Positions 34,441-42,872 of a stretch of 64,000 nucleotides of DNA are shown piece after piece. Location: the NCBI RefSeq assembly GCF_004307425.1, contig NZ_SEWZ01000002.1, positions 128,935-192,934 on the forward strand, written 5' to 3'. This stretch comes from Aquirufa antheringensis (GTDB lineage: Bacteria; Bacteroidota; Bacteroidia; Cytophagales; Spirosomataceae). The notes below the pieces were generated by a model. That model saw only the letters and a list, made by a program, of their open reading frames with translations, searched no databases and had not been told where the DNA came from. The stretch's first letter is position 1. Each line of letters starts with the position of its first letter. The translations under genes and the position numbers were made by a program.

Positions 34441-35699
34441 TCCAGACAGATGTAAAGAATTGGAAATGGCATCCTGCCTGGTCCATGATCGCCGCTTTTG
34501 GTTGTTATTTCTGTGTCTATGGATTTCGCAAGCCGTTTACAGCAGGCACTTATGAGGAACAATTTTTCATGGGCATCCATTGGAAATCAATTCTCATATC
34601 ATCTCAAATCGCGGGTTATATGCTTTCGAAATGGTGCGGCATTTTCTTCGTCTCCTCCATCACCTGGGAAAAACGAGCGAGGGCTATTATCATGAGTATT
34701 CTAATAGCGGAGTTAGCGTTGTTGGGATTTGGGTTAGTGCCAAAGCCCTATAATTTGATCTTTTTATTATTGAATGGTCTCCCGCTCGGGATGATTTTCG
34801 GTTATATCCAAGGTTTTTTAGAGGGCAAAAAGAATACCGAATTATTCATCGCTGCCTTGGGGAGCAGTTTTATTCTAGCCGATGGCGTATCTAAATCGGT
34901 AGGTGTTTCCTTATTGAATTGGGGCGTCGCTGAGAACTGGATGCCCTTTGCGGCTGGCTTACTATACGCGCTTCCTTTTTTGTTTTTTGTCTGGATGTTG
35001 ACGCAGATTCCGCGACCTACTGCGCAAGAAGTGGCCGATCGAGCAGAACGTCAACCTATGACCCAGAAAGACCGCATTCAGCTGGTAAAGCAACTTTGGC
35101 CGGGCATTTTAACGATCTCCTTATTGTATTTGTTTGCCTCTTTGTTACGCGGCATTCGATCGGATTTTGCGCCGGAAATTTGGCATTATTTAGGGTATGA
35201 TGGAGTGCCTTCAATATATTCCCAAACAGAGATCTGGGTCACCATTGGAATCCTCGTGATTAACGGAAGTTTAGTCTTAATCAAACGAAATTACCTCGCG
35301 TTTTTTATTAGCCTAAGCGCCATTGCAACCGGCTATTTATTACTGGTCATTGCTGGCTTGTGGGGCGTGCATTCGATGAATAGTTTTTGGCTGATTGTAC
35401 TGACCGGATTTGGCATATACTTGCCCTATTTAACCATCACAACGTCCGTGTTTGAGCGCATGATCGCGATCACCAGACACAAAGCGAATATCGGTTTCTT
35501 GATGTATATCGTAGACTCGATTGGCTACTTAGGATACAATGTGTTATTAATTGCGGCAGGTTTTATTTTTCCAAACTGGAACCTGCCGCAACTCTTTTTC
35601 TCTTGGATCACGATCTTAGGATTGGCAGGACTTGCCCTATCCGCCGCATCGTGGATCTATTTTAAAGGAAAACTATCCCGTAATCCAACGGAAGAATAA
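34437..35699 (+). CDS. DUF5690-type major facilitator transporter
   Basis: Integral membrane protein of 420 aa with about 12 hydrophobic segments and an MFS-like N-terminus (YFCVYGFRKPFTAGTY), as in organophosphate:phosphate antiporters (GlpT/UhpT-like start). It belongs to the family annotated DUF5690. Translationally coupled to the PhnZ-like gene (4-nt overlap), so import of an organophosphonate or its precursor across the inner membrane is likely. Its 3' end overlaps the convergent PiT2 gene by 27 nt. Confidence 0.8.
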   Translation: MIQTDVKNWKWHPAWSMIAAFGCYFCVYGFRKPFTAGTYEEQFFMGIHWKSILISSQIAGYMLSKWCGIFFVSSITWEKRARAIIMSILIAELALLGFGLVPKPYNLIFLLLNGLPLGMIFGYIQGFLEGKKNTELFIAALGSSFILADGVSKSVGVSLLNWGVAENWMPFAAGLLYALPFLFFVWMLTQIPRPTAQEVADRAERQPMTQKDRIQLVKQLWPGILTISLLYLFASLLRGIRSDFAPEIWHYLGYDGVPSIYSQTEIWVTIGILVINGSLVLIKRNYLAFFISLSAIATGYLLLVIAGLWGVHSMNSFWLIVLTGFGIYLPYLTITTSVFERMIAITRHKANIGFLMYIVDSIGYLGYNVLLIAAGFIFPNWNLPQLFFSWITILGLAGLALSAASWIYFKGKLSRNPTEE

Positions 35700-37130
35700 G
35701 AACAATACAGCAGAAAGAATAATCGTTACAGGCAAGGTTAAAATCCAAGCCATAACGATATTTTTAACGGTCCCACCTTGTAGATTTTTAATACCTCTTT
35801 GCGCCACCATCGTTCCCGCAATACCAGAACTTAATACGTGAGTCGTACTCACTGGCCATTTGTAAGCCGTCGCTAAACCAATCGTAAGTGAAGCAATTAA
35901 CTCTGCAGAAGCACCTTGTGCATACGTTAAGTGATCCTTTCCAATTTTCTCTCCAATGGTCACCACAATACGTTTCCAGCCGATCATCGTTCCTAAACCT
36001 AGTGAAAGAGCCACCATCCACATCACCCAGTTAGGGGCAAAATCGGTTACGCCAGCCATTCCCGTACTAGAAGAAGCCCCAAAAGTAAAGAAAGGTGCCT
36101 TGGATCCAGCTGTCGCTTTTTTCCAGACGGATTTATCTGTTTCGGATAGAGCCACCGATTCGCTTTCAATTAACTTTTTAGAGAATTTATTTATGGTAAG
36201 TGCTGCTTTTCGAATCGCAAATTTCTGATCCGTTGAAAGCGTCGATGGATTTAAGTTTTGCGCCGTGATCACCGCTAATTCGCCAGCTGACTTCTTTAAA
36301 GCAGCGAGCCCCTCACGTTCTTTTTCGGACAAAGGAATGGTATCAATTTTAGCGGAAATCGTTTGAACAGTGGCTAAGCTTGACTTCACCATCTGCATAT
36401 CAAGAGTCGTGTTGATCGCAAAATAACCTGGTAAGAAAGCGATTAAGATAACCATCACTAATCCAATTCCTTTTTGGCCATCATTCCGTCCATGAAAGAA
36501 CGAAACAAGGGTACAAGTTGCGATTAAAAGGGAGCGAATCCACAAGGGAGGCGGCGATTTTTTCTTAGGTTCTTTGAAAATCTCTTTATTGGTAACCGTC
36601 TTCTTTAAGATGTACATTAGGATAATGGCCAAAGCAAAGCCAAACAATGGCGATAACAACAAGGCTTGACCAATTTCAATTACTTTATCCCAATTCAAGG
36701 CAGAAATACCTTTATTCGATTGCTCCGGCAACAAGGCGTGACCTAATCCAATTCCAATAATAGAACCAATTAAGGTATGAGAACTAGAAGCCGGAATACC
36801 AAAATACCAGGTGCCCAGATTCCACAAAATTGCTGAAATCAATAGGGAAAGGGCCATAGCCATCGAATGATAGACATTCGTGTCGACGAGCAACTCCGTG
36901 GGGAGTAGACCGATAATACTCATTGTAACCCCTACACCACCGGTCAATAAACCTAAAAAGTTCATAAATCCAGACCAAACAACTGCCTGCGTAGGACGCA
37001 AGGAATGTGTATAAATTACGGTGGCTACTGCGTTAGCTGTGTCGTGAAAACCATTAACGAATTCAAAAGCACAAGCGGCTAATAAACAGAAGCACAGTAA
37101 GAAAAACAGTGTAGGATCTAATCCGAACAT
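35673..37130 (-). CDS. Inorganic phosphate transporter PiT (copy 2)
   Basis: PiT permease of 485 aa, the same length as copy 1 and very similar along its whole length, including FVNGFHDTANAVATVIYTHSL, GRNDGQKGIG and STTHVLSSGIAGT. Differences concentrate in the soluble insert (about residues 240-345). MFGLDPT at 37130 is chosen by comparison with copy 1; the frame is open 9 residues further. It has its own Pho-type box. The 3' end overlaps the convergent DUF5690 gene by 27 nt. Confidence 0.95.
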   Translation of the reverse strand: MFGLDPTLFFLLCFCLLAACAFEFVNGFHDTANAVATVIYTHSLRPTQAVVWSGFMNFLGLLTGGVGVTMSIIGLLPTELLVDTNVYHSMAMALSLLISAILWNLGTWYFGIPASSSHTLIGSIIGIGLGHALLPEQSNKGISALNWDKVIEIGQALLLSPLFGFALAIILMYILKKTVTNKEIFKEPKKKSPPPLWIRSLLIATCTLVSFFHGRNDGQKGIGLVMVILIAFLPGYFAINTTLDMQMVKSSLATVQTISAKIDTIPLSEKEREGLAALKKSAGELAVITAQNLNPSTLSTDQKFAIRKAALTINKFSKKLIESESVALSETDKSVWKKATAGSKAPFFTFGASSSTGMAGVTDFAPNWVMWMVALSLGLGTMIGWKRIVVTIGEKIGKDHLTYAQGASAELIASLTIGLATAYKWPVSTTHVLSSGIAGTMVAQRGIKNLQGGTVKNIVMAWILTLPVTIILSAVLFLFFRWITG

Positions 37131-37161
37131 AAAACTATTTTTAAAATAAAAATTCAATTTA

Positions 37162-37205
37162 CTAAGGTAAGTTTCATTTACAATACCTATGTTAAGGAAT
37201 TGTTA
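37162..37205 (-). promoter_or_regulatory. Candidate Pho-box promoter of PiT2
   Basis: TGTTA at 37190 and 37201 (11-bp period), TAACA on the coding strand; TACCTTAG (37169-37162), one mismatch from TAnnTTTG, begins 25 bp after the last. A 16-bp stretch around the box is identical to PiT1, although the rest of the two upstream regions has diverged. Confidence 0.6.
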
Positions 37206-37211
37206 AATCCC

Positions 37212-38276
37212 TTACTTTACCTCGCTTTTAAAAGATACTCCGATGGCCTTGGCTGCCTTGTGAATTAAGTCTTTTTGATAGACCTTTTCTGCCGTTTTCA
37301 CCTCCCCAAAGGCAGGAACATTAGCTCCTATCATCGCATACCAAATCTGATAACAGTCTTTTACTCTTTCCCCGTGGGATGTCCATTGCGTCTTGATGGC
37401 ATCGCCACGACCATGATCAGTTGTTATTAACAAGGTAGTTTTACCTTTGTAATCTGGATCTGTATTCACAAAATCCCAAATCTCTCCTACCCACGCATCA
37501 AATTGATGTGCTGCATCCAGGTAATGATTATAGGCTCCTTCGTGCGCAAATTCATCCGTTTCTCCGTACGAAATGTAGAGTGCTTTCGGCTTGTTCTTCT
37601 TTAAATAATGCATCGCCTTGAAATGCGTAAATACATCAATTGATTCAGCCATGCCAAAGGGCTTGAATGATTCTTTTAACATCTTTGCTATCAGCTGAGT
37701 CTCTGGATCTTTCTCTAATTCTGGATACGAATCAAAGGCATTAACCACCGGAAAACCAGCTCTTTTCTCATTCATAATGCGATCAAAGGCATCCCATGCA
37801 CCGAATGCAGCTACCTTACCTTTATAGGCTGGCAAGGAATTTAAGTACTCAAAAAAGTTTGTATTCGGATTAGGCTTATACTCATTTGAATTAACAGACG
37901 TATCCACCTGCCCAGTTAGAATTTCACTGTATCCTGGATAGGAAAACCAATACGGATTTGCGTTATCCACTTGACTTCCTTCTTTTCTATTTCCATGCAA
38001 CTGGCCAGAAGCAGCTAATTTACCCCAGAAAAAAGGCATCAATTTTTTACGTCTTTCTTGTAAAGAAGGAGACCAATACTGGGCAATTAACCGAGCAGAG
38101 TCACCGTGGTGAAAGCGCTTCATTTTCACAAGGGAAGTATCGATACCGTTGAATAATTCTTGCCAGCGATAACCATCCGTAGTGATAACGATGACACGTG
38201 CATCTGGGTCTTTTTGAGCTGAGGCCGTAATAGAAACGGCAAATAGAAGGAATAGTAAAGTGTGTAGTTTGTTCAT
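37212..38276 (-). CDS. Alkaline-phosphatase-superfamily phosphodiesterase
   Basis: Exported metalloenzyme of 354 aa with signal peptide (MNKLHTLLFLLFAVSITASAQ). Seen: first metal site VIVITTDGYRW (about residues 28-38), the putative nucleophile in SYPGYSEILTG, and the second metal site LITTDHGRG (about 282-290) with a later His in TSHGERV. The family includes nucleotide pyrophosphatases and PafA-like phosphatases; the precise substrate is open. Preceded by a Pho-type promoter with TAGCTTTG. Confidence 0.82.
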   Translation of the reverse strand: MNKLHTLLFLLFAVSITASAQKDPDARVIVITTDGYRWQELFNGIDTSLVKMKRFHHGDSARLIAQYWSPSLQERRKKLMPFFWGKLAASGQLHGNRKEGSQVDNANPYWFSYPGYSEILTGQVDTSVNSNEYKPNPNTNFFEYLNSLPAYKGKVAAFGAWDAFDRIMNEKRAGFPVVNAFDSYPELEKDPETQLIAKMLKESFKPFGMAESIDVFTHFKAMHYLKKNKPKALYISYGETDEFAHEGAYNHYLDAAHQFDAWVGEIWDFVNTDPDYKGKTTLLITTDHGRGDAIKTQWTSHGERVKDCYQIWYAMIGANVPAFGEVKTAEKVYQKDLIHKAAKAIGVSFKSEVK

Positions 38277-38294
38277 ATTTCTTGTTTAGAAAGC

Positions 38295-38338
38295 CAAAGC
38301 TAAGATATACAAATAATCAGATTGTAAACACGACGTTA
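38295..38338 (-). promoter_or_regulatory. Candidate Pho-box promoter of the 38276 phosphatase
   Basis: On the coding strand TAACG (38338-38334) and TTACA (38327-38323) are 11 bp apart, and the perfect -7 element TAGCTTTG (38302-38295) begins 25 bp after the second. Half-sites are degenerate; the spacing supports the call. Confidence 0.5.
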
Positions 38339-38356
38339 TCAAATCAATAAAACAAG

Positions 38357-38386
38357 AAATGCCGATGAGAATCTCACCGGCATTTT
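38357..38386 (-). terminator. Terminator of the TonB receptor-lipoprotein operon
   Basis: On the minus strand a 13-bp stem (AATGCCGGTGAG with one G-U pair) with loop ATT, followed by CTTGTTTT. It reads as perfect only in the minus-strand RNA, which fits its use by the 39618 gene. Confidence 0.75.
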
Positions 38387-38409
38387 CTGTATTACACCAA
38401 TATATTATC

Positions 38410-39618
38410 TTATTGACCTTTTACTGGGAAACGTGTCCAGCCTGTAGTCCAGCTTGGTTTTTCCAGTTTCAAGATCTCGGCATCTGTCGATTCGATTTCC
38501 GAATTACCATCAGCTAAAGCCTTCGTCTTTACATCAGCAGAAGTAATGACAGCTGACTTACTGATAAAATTCAAAGCTGCATTAGGCGTATAAGTGCCAA
38601 TCTTGTTGTTCTTGAAAGTAGAAACTCCATCCTTGTAGGCTTGTGCCGTTTCGATACTTTCTAAACTGAATCCACCTTTCATATATCCAATGAATGTGGA
38701 ATTGCTTACTTCGAATTGAGTAGCACGTCTCCAACGCATCGCTAAATTATGATTAGAAAGTGCTGCTGCATTGTTTGGCCCAATTAAAGTCATATTATCT
38801 AGAACTGGACGTGTGAATGGAGTAGCGACAGAACCTGTTCCATCATTATCACATTCGATTCCATTACCCGCATCACCCGTGTCTACAAAAGCTGGGTCGC
38901 GTCTTGAAATAGAGAAGGATACTTTACCTGTAAAACCAAAATCAAAGTCAAAATCGTCATCAGCTGTCGCAAAAGCGTACAAATACTTAGGAGAAACCGT
39001 TCCTCCGAAGAATTCAAAGGCATCATCATTCGCATAGATTGTCTGCACGTTCTCGATGATCGTCTTGCTACCTACAGCACCGAAAGTCAAGGCATTGATT
39101 TCAGAGTTAGGCAATGCCGCGATACCTGCGTATTCAATACGTACATATTTCATCACGCCACTGTTATCTTCGTTATCCGTTCCACCATAGGCACGACCAA
39201 TACCGCCCTCGATAGTAGGCTCAGAGGTACGGTTCGTCTTCGCTCTTCCTAAGATGACAATGCCACCCCAATCTCCCGGAGCACGCTCGCCAGCTGCCTT
39301 ACCAGACGTAAAGACGATAGGCTTCGCAGCTGTTCCCTCTGCTTGAATTTTTGCACCTCTTTCGATACATAAGGCGCCTTTTTCTGAGATGTCACTTTTG
39401 ATAACAGTACCCGGTTGAATAATAAGGGTAGCTCCATCGGTTACATAAACGTATCCTTTTAATGTCCATTCCTTATCCGCAGTTAAGGTTGTAGTTGCCG
39501 TAATGTTTCCACTTAAAGTCGTAGTAGAGGGTACGTTAATAGGTGCTACATCGCCACCTAAATCCTTTGAACAGCCAAATGTTGCTAAAGCTGCTACGAT
39601 AACTAGTAATTTTTTCAT
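38410..39618 (-). CDS. Beta-helix-like surface lipoprotein
   Basis: Lipoprotein of 402 aa: MKKLLVIVAALATFGC with lipobox Cys16. The body repeats short beta-strand turns (LIIQPGTVIKSD, ERGAKIQAEGTAAKPIVFTSG, GDWGGIVILGRAKTN, EYAGIAALPNSEINALTFGAVG), typical of a right-handed beta-helix with many Asp/Asn. It contains a DDDFDFDFGFTGK acidic run that might bind calcium. It follows the TonB receptor by 1 nt. Its role as an external partner of that receptor is inferred from the operon; family function unknown. Confidence 0.75.
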   Translation of the reverse strand: MKKLLVIVAALATFGCSKDLGGDVAPINVPSTTTLSGNITATTTLTADKEWTLKGYVYVTDGATLIIQPGTVIKSDISEKGALCIERGAKIQAEGTAAKPIVFTSGKAAGERAPGDWGGIVILGRAKTNRTSEPTIEGGIGRAYGGTDNEDNSGVMKYVRIEYAGIAALPNSEINALTFGAVGSKTIIENVQTIYANDDAFEFFGGTVSPKYLYAFATADDDFDFDFGFTGKVSFSISRRDPAFVDTGDAGNGIECDNDGTGSVATPFTRPVLDNMTLIGPNNAAALSNHNLAMRWRRATQFEVSNSTFIGYMKGGFSLESIETAQAYKDGVSTFKNNKIGTYTPNAALNFISKSAVITSADVKTKALADGNSEIESTDAEILKLEKPSWTTGWTRFPVKGQ

Positions 39619-39619
39619 G

Positions 39620-42118
39620 TTAGAAATTGAAATTAACGGTGAGTGAAACTGATGTTTCGTTGTTTGTTTTAATTAAATCACGTGAAGGCTTTTGGTAGAA
39701 AGTAGTAGGCTGAGCTAAGATGTCGCTCACCGCTAACTTAATTTCTCCTTTTGAAAACTTATGTAAGAAAACGATATCAATAACGTCTCTTGAATTTTCA
39801 AAAATATCTGGGTAACCTTGGAAACCTACGGAAGCGATGCGATCGCCTACTCGGTTATAGGTTAAATTCATCGTATTGTTTCCTTTGTGGAAGTTCAAAC
39901 CTCCATTCAATGCATAATTAGATTGGCCTTGAAGCTGGCGTTTTACCCCTTGAACTTCTACCTCCGATTGAATCAACGCCATGTTAGAGTATAAATCTAA
40001 CCAAGAGTTAATCGCTTTTCTAAATTCCATTTCCAAGCCATAGACTAATGCAGATGGTGGATTCGTATACGTTAAAGCTAGATTAGAAGGAACAGAACCA
40101 TCCGCTACAATTTGCTCAATAGGCTTAATGAATTTCTTACCAAAAACACCCACTGAGAAGATTTCTCCTGCTTTTGGATATAATTCCCATTTGAAATCAA
40201 TGTTGTAGATATCTGACTTTTCCAAATCCTTATTACCCAATAACTGCGCATTACGTACGAAGTCATAGTAAGCAAAATTCGCAACTTCACGGAACTCTGG
40301 TCTCGCTAAGGTTTTGCTAAGCGATGTTCTCCATTTCGTTTTTTCCGTCGCAGAGTAGGTTAAGTTTAAGGATGGCAAAAGATCTAAGTATTCTCTTTCC
40401 ACATTCACTTTTTGACCACTAAAGTCAGCCGTTGCGATATTAAAGAGGTTATACTCTGTACGAAGACCCGTATTCAACTTGAATAATCCCATCTCTTTTT
40501 CATACATCACAAATCCATTCGCTAAGTCGAAATCAGCCGTATAGCGATCCGTATTATTCGTTACCTCACCTAACATATCAATGGTTTCGTAACGGAATAC
40601 ACGGGCTTTGAAGTTTCTGTATTTCTTCAAGTATCCTACCCCTACTTTGAAATCCCCTAAGGATTTATTAATCGCTGCATTTCCCGCATTTTCATCCATC
40701 ACGCTCCAGAAACGGTAAGTGTCTCTCCAAGCAGTCAAATAAGGATTGCCTGAGTTTAAATACGAAGCAGTAGGATTAACTCGGTAATCAGGTTGATCAC
40801 GAAGCATTAAATTATATCCGATGTTAAAATCCCAAGTCTTGATTTTTGCGTCAAACTGCGTATTAACCACCATTTTACGGATGGCATTAGATGAATTACT
40901 GTAGATGTTCTGTACGTTATCGTAATTTTCACCCGTTCTATTCAAGAAATAATCCTCTGTTTGGTAGTTAGCTAGAGTCTTCCAGCTGTAACGGTTTTGG
41001 CCCAAATAAACCACATTCAATAAGCCACTTAGGGACTTCGTTTGCGAGAAGTTAATATCCTTGTATTTGTAAGCTAAGTCAGTGGAAGATAAGTAATCAA
41101 TACGCTCTGTCGTAGAGGAAGAAAACGTGTTTCTCGCTGTAGAGCTAAATAATACGTTCCAGTTATTTCTTTTTACACCAAAAGCCACACTCCCATTGAA
41201 GTTAGGAAGGCTAGAAGACTCTGTAATACCAGGAGTCGCAATCAACTTCGTATATGCTCGCTTGTCACCATTTCCACTAATTCTGAAAGCGTTTGTGGAA
41301 GGGAAAGTAGAAGGGAATTCAACAGATTCAATTAATTTGAAATCCTTGAAAGTAGAAAGAGAGCCATAGCTTACACCTAAAGAAGCAGAGGCAAAATCGC
41401 CTGAAACTTCTTTGGTCGTGATTTGTACTAAACCGCCTGCAAAATCACCAGGAAGGTTTGCTGCAGCGCCTTTGTTAATAATAATGTTATCAATTAAAGC
41501 AGTAGGAATAATGTCAAATGAAAAGGCACGACGATCTGGCTCTGTGGAAGGCAATTGTGTCTTATTCAATAAAGCAGAGTTATAACGATCCGCTAAACCA
41601 CGTACTAATACGAATTTATCATTTTGAATGGTTACACCACTCACACGCTTCAAGGCATCACTCACATTTCTATCGGGTGTCTTCTTAATAGACTCAATGG
41701 AAAGACCATCCGCCACGATGAAACTAGATTTTAATGTATTGATCAAGGCAGTAGCCGTTTCTTTTTTAGCCACCGTCTTCACTACGACATCCGCTAATAA
41801 CTTACTGTCTTCTTCTAACTCAATCGTAACCGAAACCGGTTCATTCGCTACCTTAAATGCAGCATTTGCATACTCTTTAAAACCAACATAACTAGAGCTT
41901 AAGGTATAAGTTCCTGGGGCTACATTAGCAAAAGTAAACTTTCCGTCGATGTCAGTAGATGCTCCTTGATTTTTACCTGTTGATGGATTTTTCAACCAAA
42001 CGGTTACTCCTACTAGGGTTTCTTTAGAAGATTTAACTACTCCGGTCACATTTACCTGAGAAAACGCGATAAATGGAAATAGTAGAACTAAAATGAGGCA
42101 CTTAAATGACTGTTTCAT
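39620..42118 (-). CDS. TonB-dependent receptor with carboxypeptidase-regulatory domain
   Basis: Outer-membrane receptor of 832 aa. Signal peptide (MKQSFKCLILVLLFPFIAFSQ), CarboxypepD-like domain (VTGVVKSSKETLVGVTVWL, about 23-41), plug (RNVSDALKRVSGVTIQNDKFVLVRGLADRYN, about 150-180, and LPGDFAGGLVQITTKEV), then a barrel ending VSLTVNFNF. Start at 42118 gives a proper signal peptide; the frame is open to 42160. It is co-transcribed with the beta-helix lipoprotein and preceded by a three-repeat Pho-type box, so an organophosphorus ligand is suggested. Confidence 0.9.
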   Translation of the reverse strand: MKQSFKCLILVLLFPFIAFSQVNVTGVVKSSKETLVGVTVWLKNPSTGKNQGASTDIDGKFTFANVAPGTYTLSSSYVGFKEYANAAFKVANEPVSVTIELEEDSKLLADVVVKTVAKKETATALINTLKSSFIVADGLSIESIKKTPDRNVSDALKRVSGVTIQNDKFVLVRGLADRYNSALLNKTQLPSTEPDRRAFSFDIIPTALIDNIIINKGAAANLPGDFAGGLVQITTKEVSGDFASASLGVSYGSLSTFKDFKLIESVEFPSTFPSTNAFRISGNGDKRAYTKLIATPGITESSSLPNFNGSVAFGVKRNNWNVLFSSTARNTFSSSTTERIDYLSSTDLAYKYKDINFSQTKSLSGLLNVVYLGQNRYSWKTLANYQTEDYFLNRTGENYDNVQNIYSNSSNAIRKMVVNTQFDAKIKTWDFNIGYNLMLRDQPDYRVNPTASYLNSGNPYLTAWRDTYRFWSVMDENAGNAAINKSLGDFKVGVGYLKKYRNFKARVFRYETIDMLGEVTNNTDRYTADFDLANGFVMYEKEMGLFKLNTGLRTEYNLFNIATADFSGQKVNVEREYLDLLPSLNLTYSATEKTKWRTSLSKTLARPEFREVANFAYYDFVRNAQLLGNKDLEKSDIYNIDFKWELYPKAGEIFSVGVFGKKFIKPIEQIVADGSVPSNLALTYTNPPSALVYGLEMEFRKAINSWLDLYSNMALIQSEVEVQGVKRQLQGQSNYALNGGLNFHKGNNTMNLTYNRVGDRIASVGFQGYPDIFENSRDVIDIVFLHKFSKGEIKLAVSDILAQPTTFYQKPSRDLIKTNNETSVSLTVNFNF

Positions 42119-42164
42119 AAAATTGGTGTGATACGAATAATGTTGACATGTTTTAATCATGGCA

Positions 42165-42230
42165 CAAAATTAGATCTCACCCAATCTGAATTGATTAAGC
42201 CATTGTTAGGCTATTGTTATCTACTTGTTA
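42165..42230 (-). promoter_or_regulatory. Candidate Pho-box promoter of the TonB receptor-lipoprotein operon
   Basis: TGTTA at 42204, 42215 and 42226 (exact 11-bp period; TAACA on the coding strand), then a fourth, weaker TAATC half-site in the same phase, and the perfect -7 element TAATTTTG (42172-42165) 25 bp after that fourth site. Confidence 0.65.
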
Positions 42231-42379
42231 AATAGAAGTGACTTTCTTAATAATTCCGTAACATAGAGATTTTTCGAATAAAATTTCACTTTTCTACACT
42301 GTTTTATGGTACTATTTCAAGTTTTTGCATTTTTTATAGAAGAGCTTTCTTAGAAAAGTGAAAATTAACACGGATTTAA

Positions 42380-42409
42380 TTTGCGGGTAATGCGAAAGCA
42401 CTAGTTTTG
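42380..42409 (+). promoter_or_regulatory. Consensus promoter of the 42459 gene
   Basis: TTTG (42380-42383), 18 bp, TAGTTTTG (42402-42409): a perfect match to the Bacteroidota -33/-7 consensus with no Pho half-site pair. Expected leader about 45 nt. Confidence 0.7.
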
Positions 42410-42458
42410 GGTCAACAAACGGAAATCATTCCGCCTAAGTTTATTAAAATCAAGCATT

Positions 42459-42797
42459 ATGAAAAAGTACACATTTGCTGCCCTATTTTTCGCAGCCAGC
42501 CTGTTTGTCGTTTCTGCCGCTACTGGAGCAGAATTATCGCTTCCCGTGAACATCGAATCTGTAGGTAAATTGAAATATATGGTGTCTGTCAAAGCAGGAG
42601 CCACGGTCGTCATCTACGATGGAGAAAATAACGAGATTCACAAGGAAGCTATCACAACGCAAAAATTGTTCAATTTAGCGGGATTATCTGACGGAAGCTA
42701 CCGTATGGTCGTGTTAGATATGCGTAAAAACGTGATCACTTCTAAGTCGTTTACGATCAAAACGGAAGTGAAGCGCGATATCGTCGCGATGAACTAA
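42459..42797 (+). CDS. Small secreted beta-sandwich protein
   Basis: A 112-aa exported protein with signal peptide (MKKYTFAALFFAASLFVVSA). The mature part, about 90 residues, alternates short strands (KLKYMVSVKAGATVVIYDG, FNLAGLSDGSYRMVVLDM) like the C-terminal sorting/secretion sandwich or DUF3244-like domains of Bacteroidota. It has no passenger domain, so it is not a normal type IX cargo. The consensus promoter and strong terminator suggest high expression as a single-gene unit. Function unknown. Confidence 0.8.
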   Translation: MKKYTFAALFFAASLFVVSAATGAELSLPVNIESVGKLKYMVSVKAGATVVIYDGENNEIHKEAITTQKLFNLAGLSDGSYRMVVLDMRKNVITSKSFTIKTEVKRDIVAMN

Positions 42798-42838
42798 TTT
42801 ACCCAACATCAACAAATTATAGTGAAAGATTAAGGGGT

Positions 42839-42872
42839 AAAAAGGCGGACCAGTGGTTCGCCTTTTTCTTTT
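42839..42872. terminator. Terminator after the 42459 gene
   Basis: AAAAAGGCGGACC paired with GGTTCGCCTTTTT (one G-U pair), loop AGT, followed by CTTTTT. It lies between convergent genes and can serve both. Confidence 0.85.

Larger units (their letters stand above)
42119..42458. other. 340-bp divergent intergenic region
   Basis: No gene or repeat array. It holds the Pho-type promoter of the 42118 receptor (42165-42230) and the promoter of the 42459 gene (42380-42409); the AT-rich middle (about 42240-42360) shows nothing recognisable. Confidence 0.6.
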
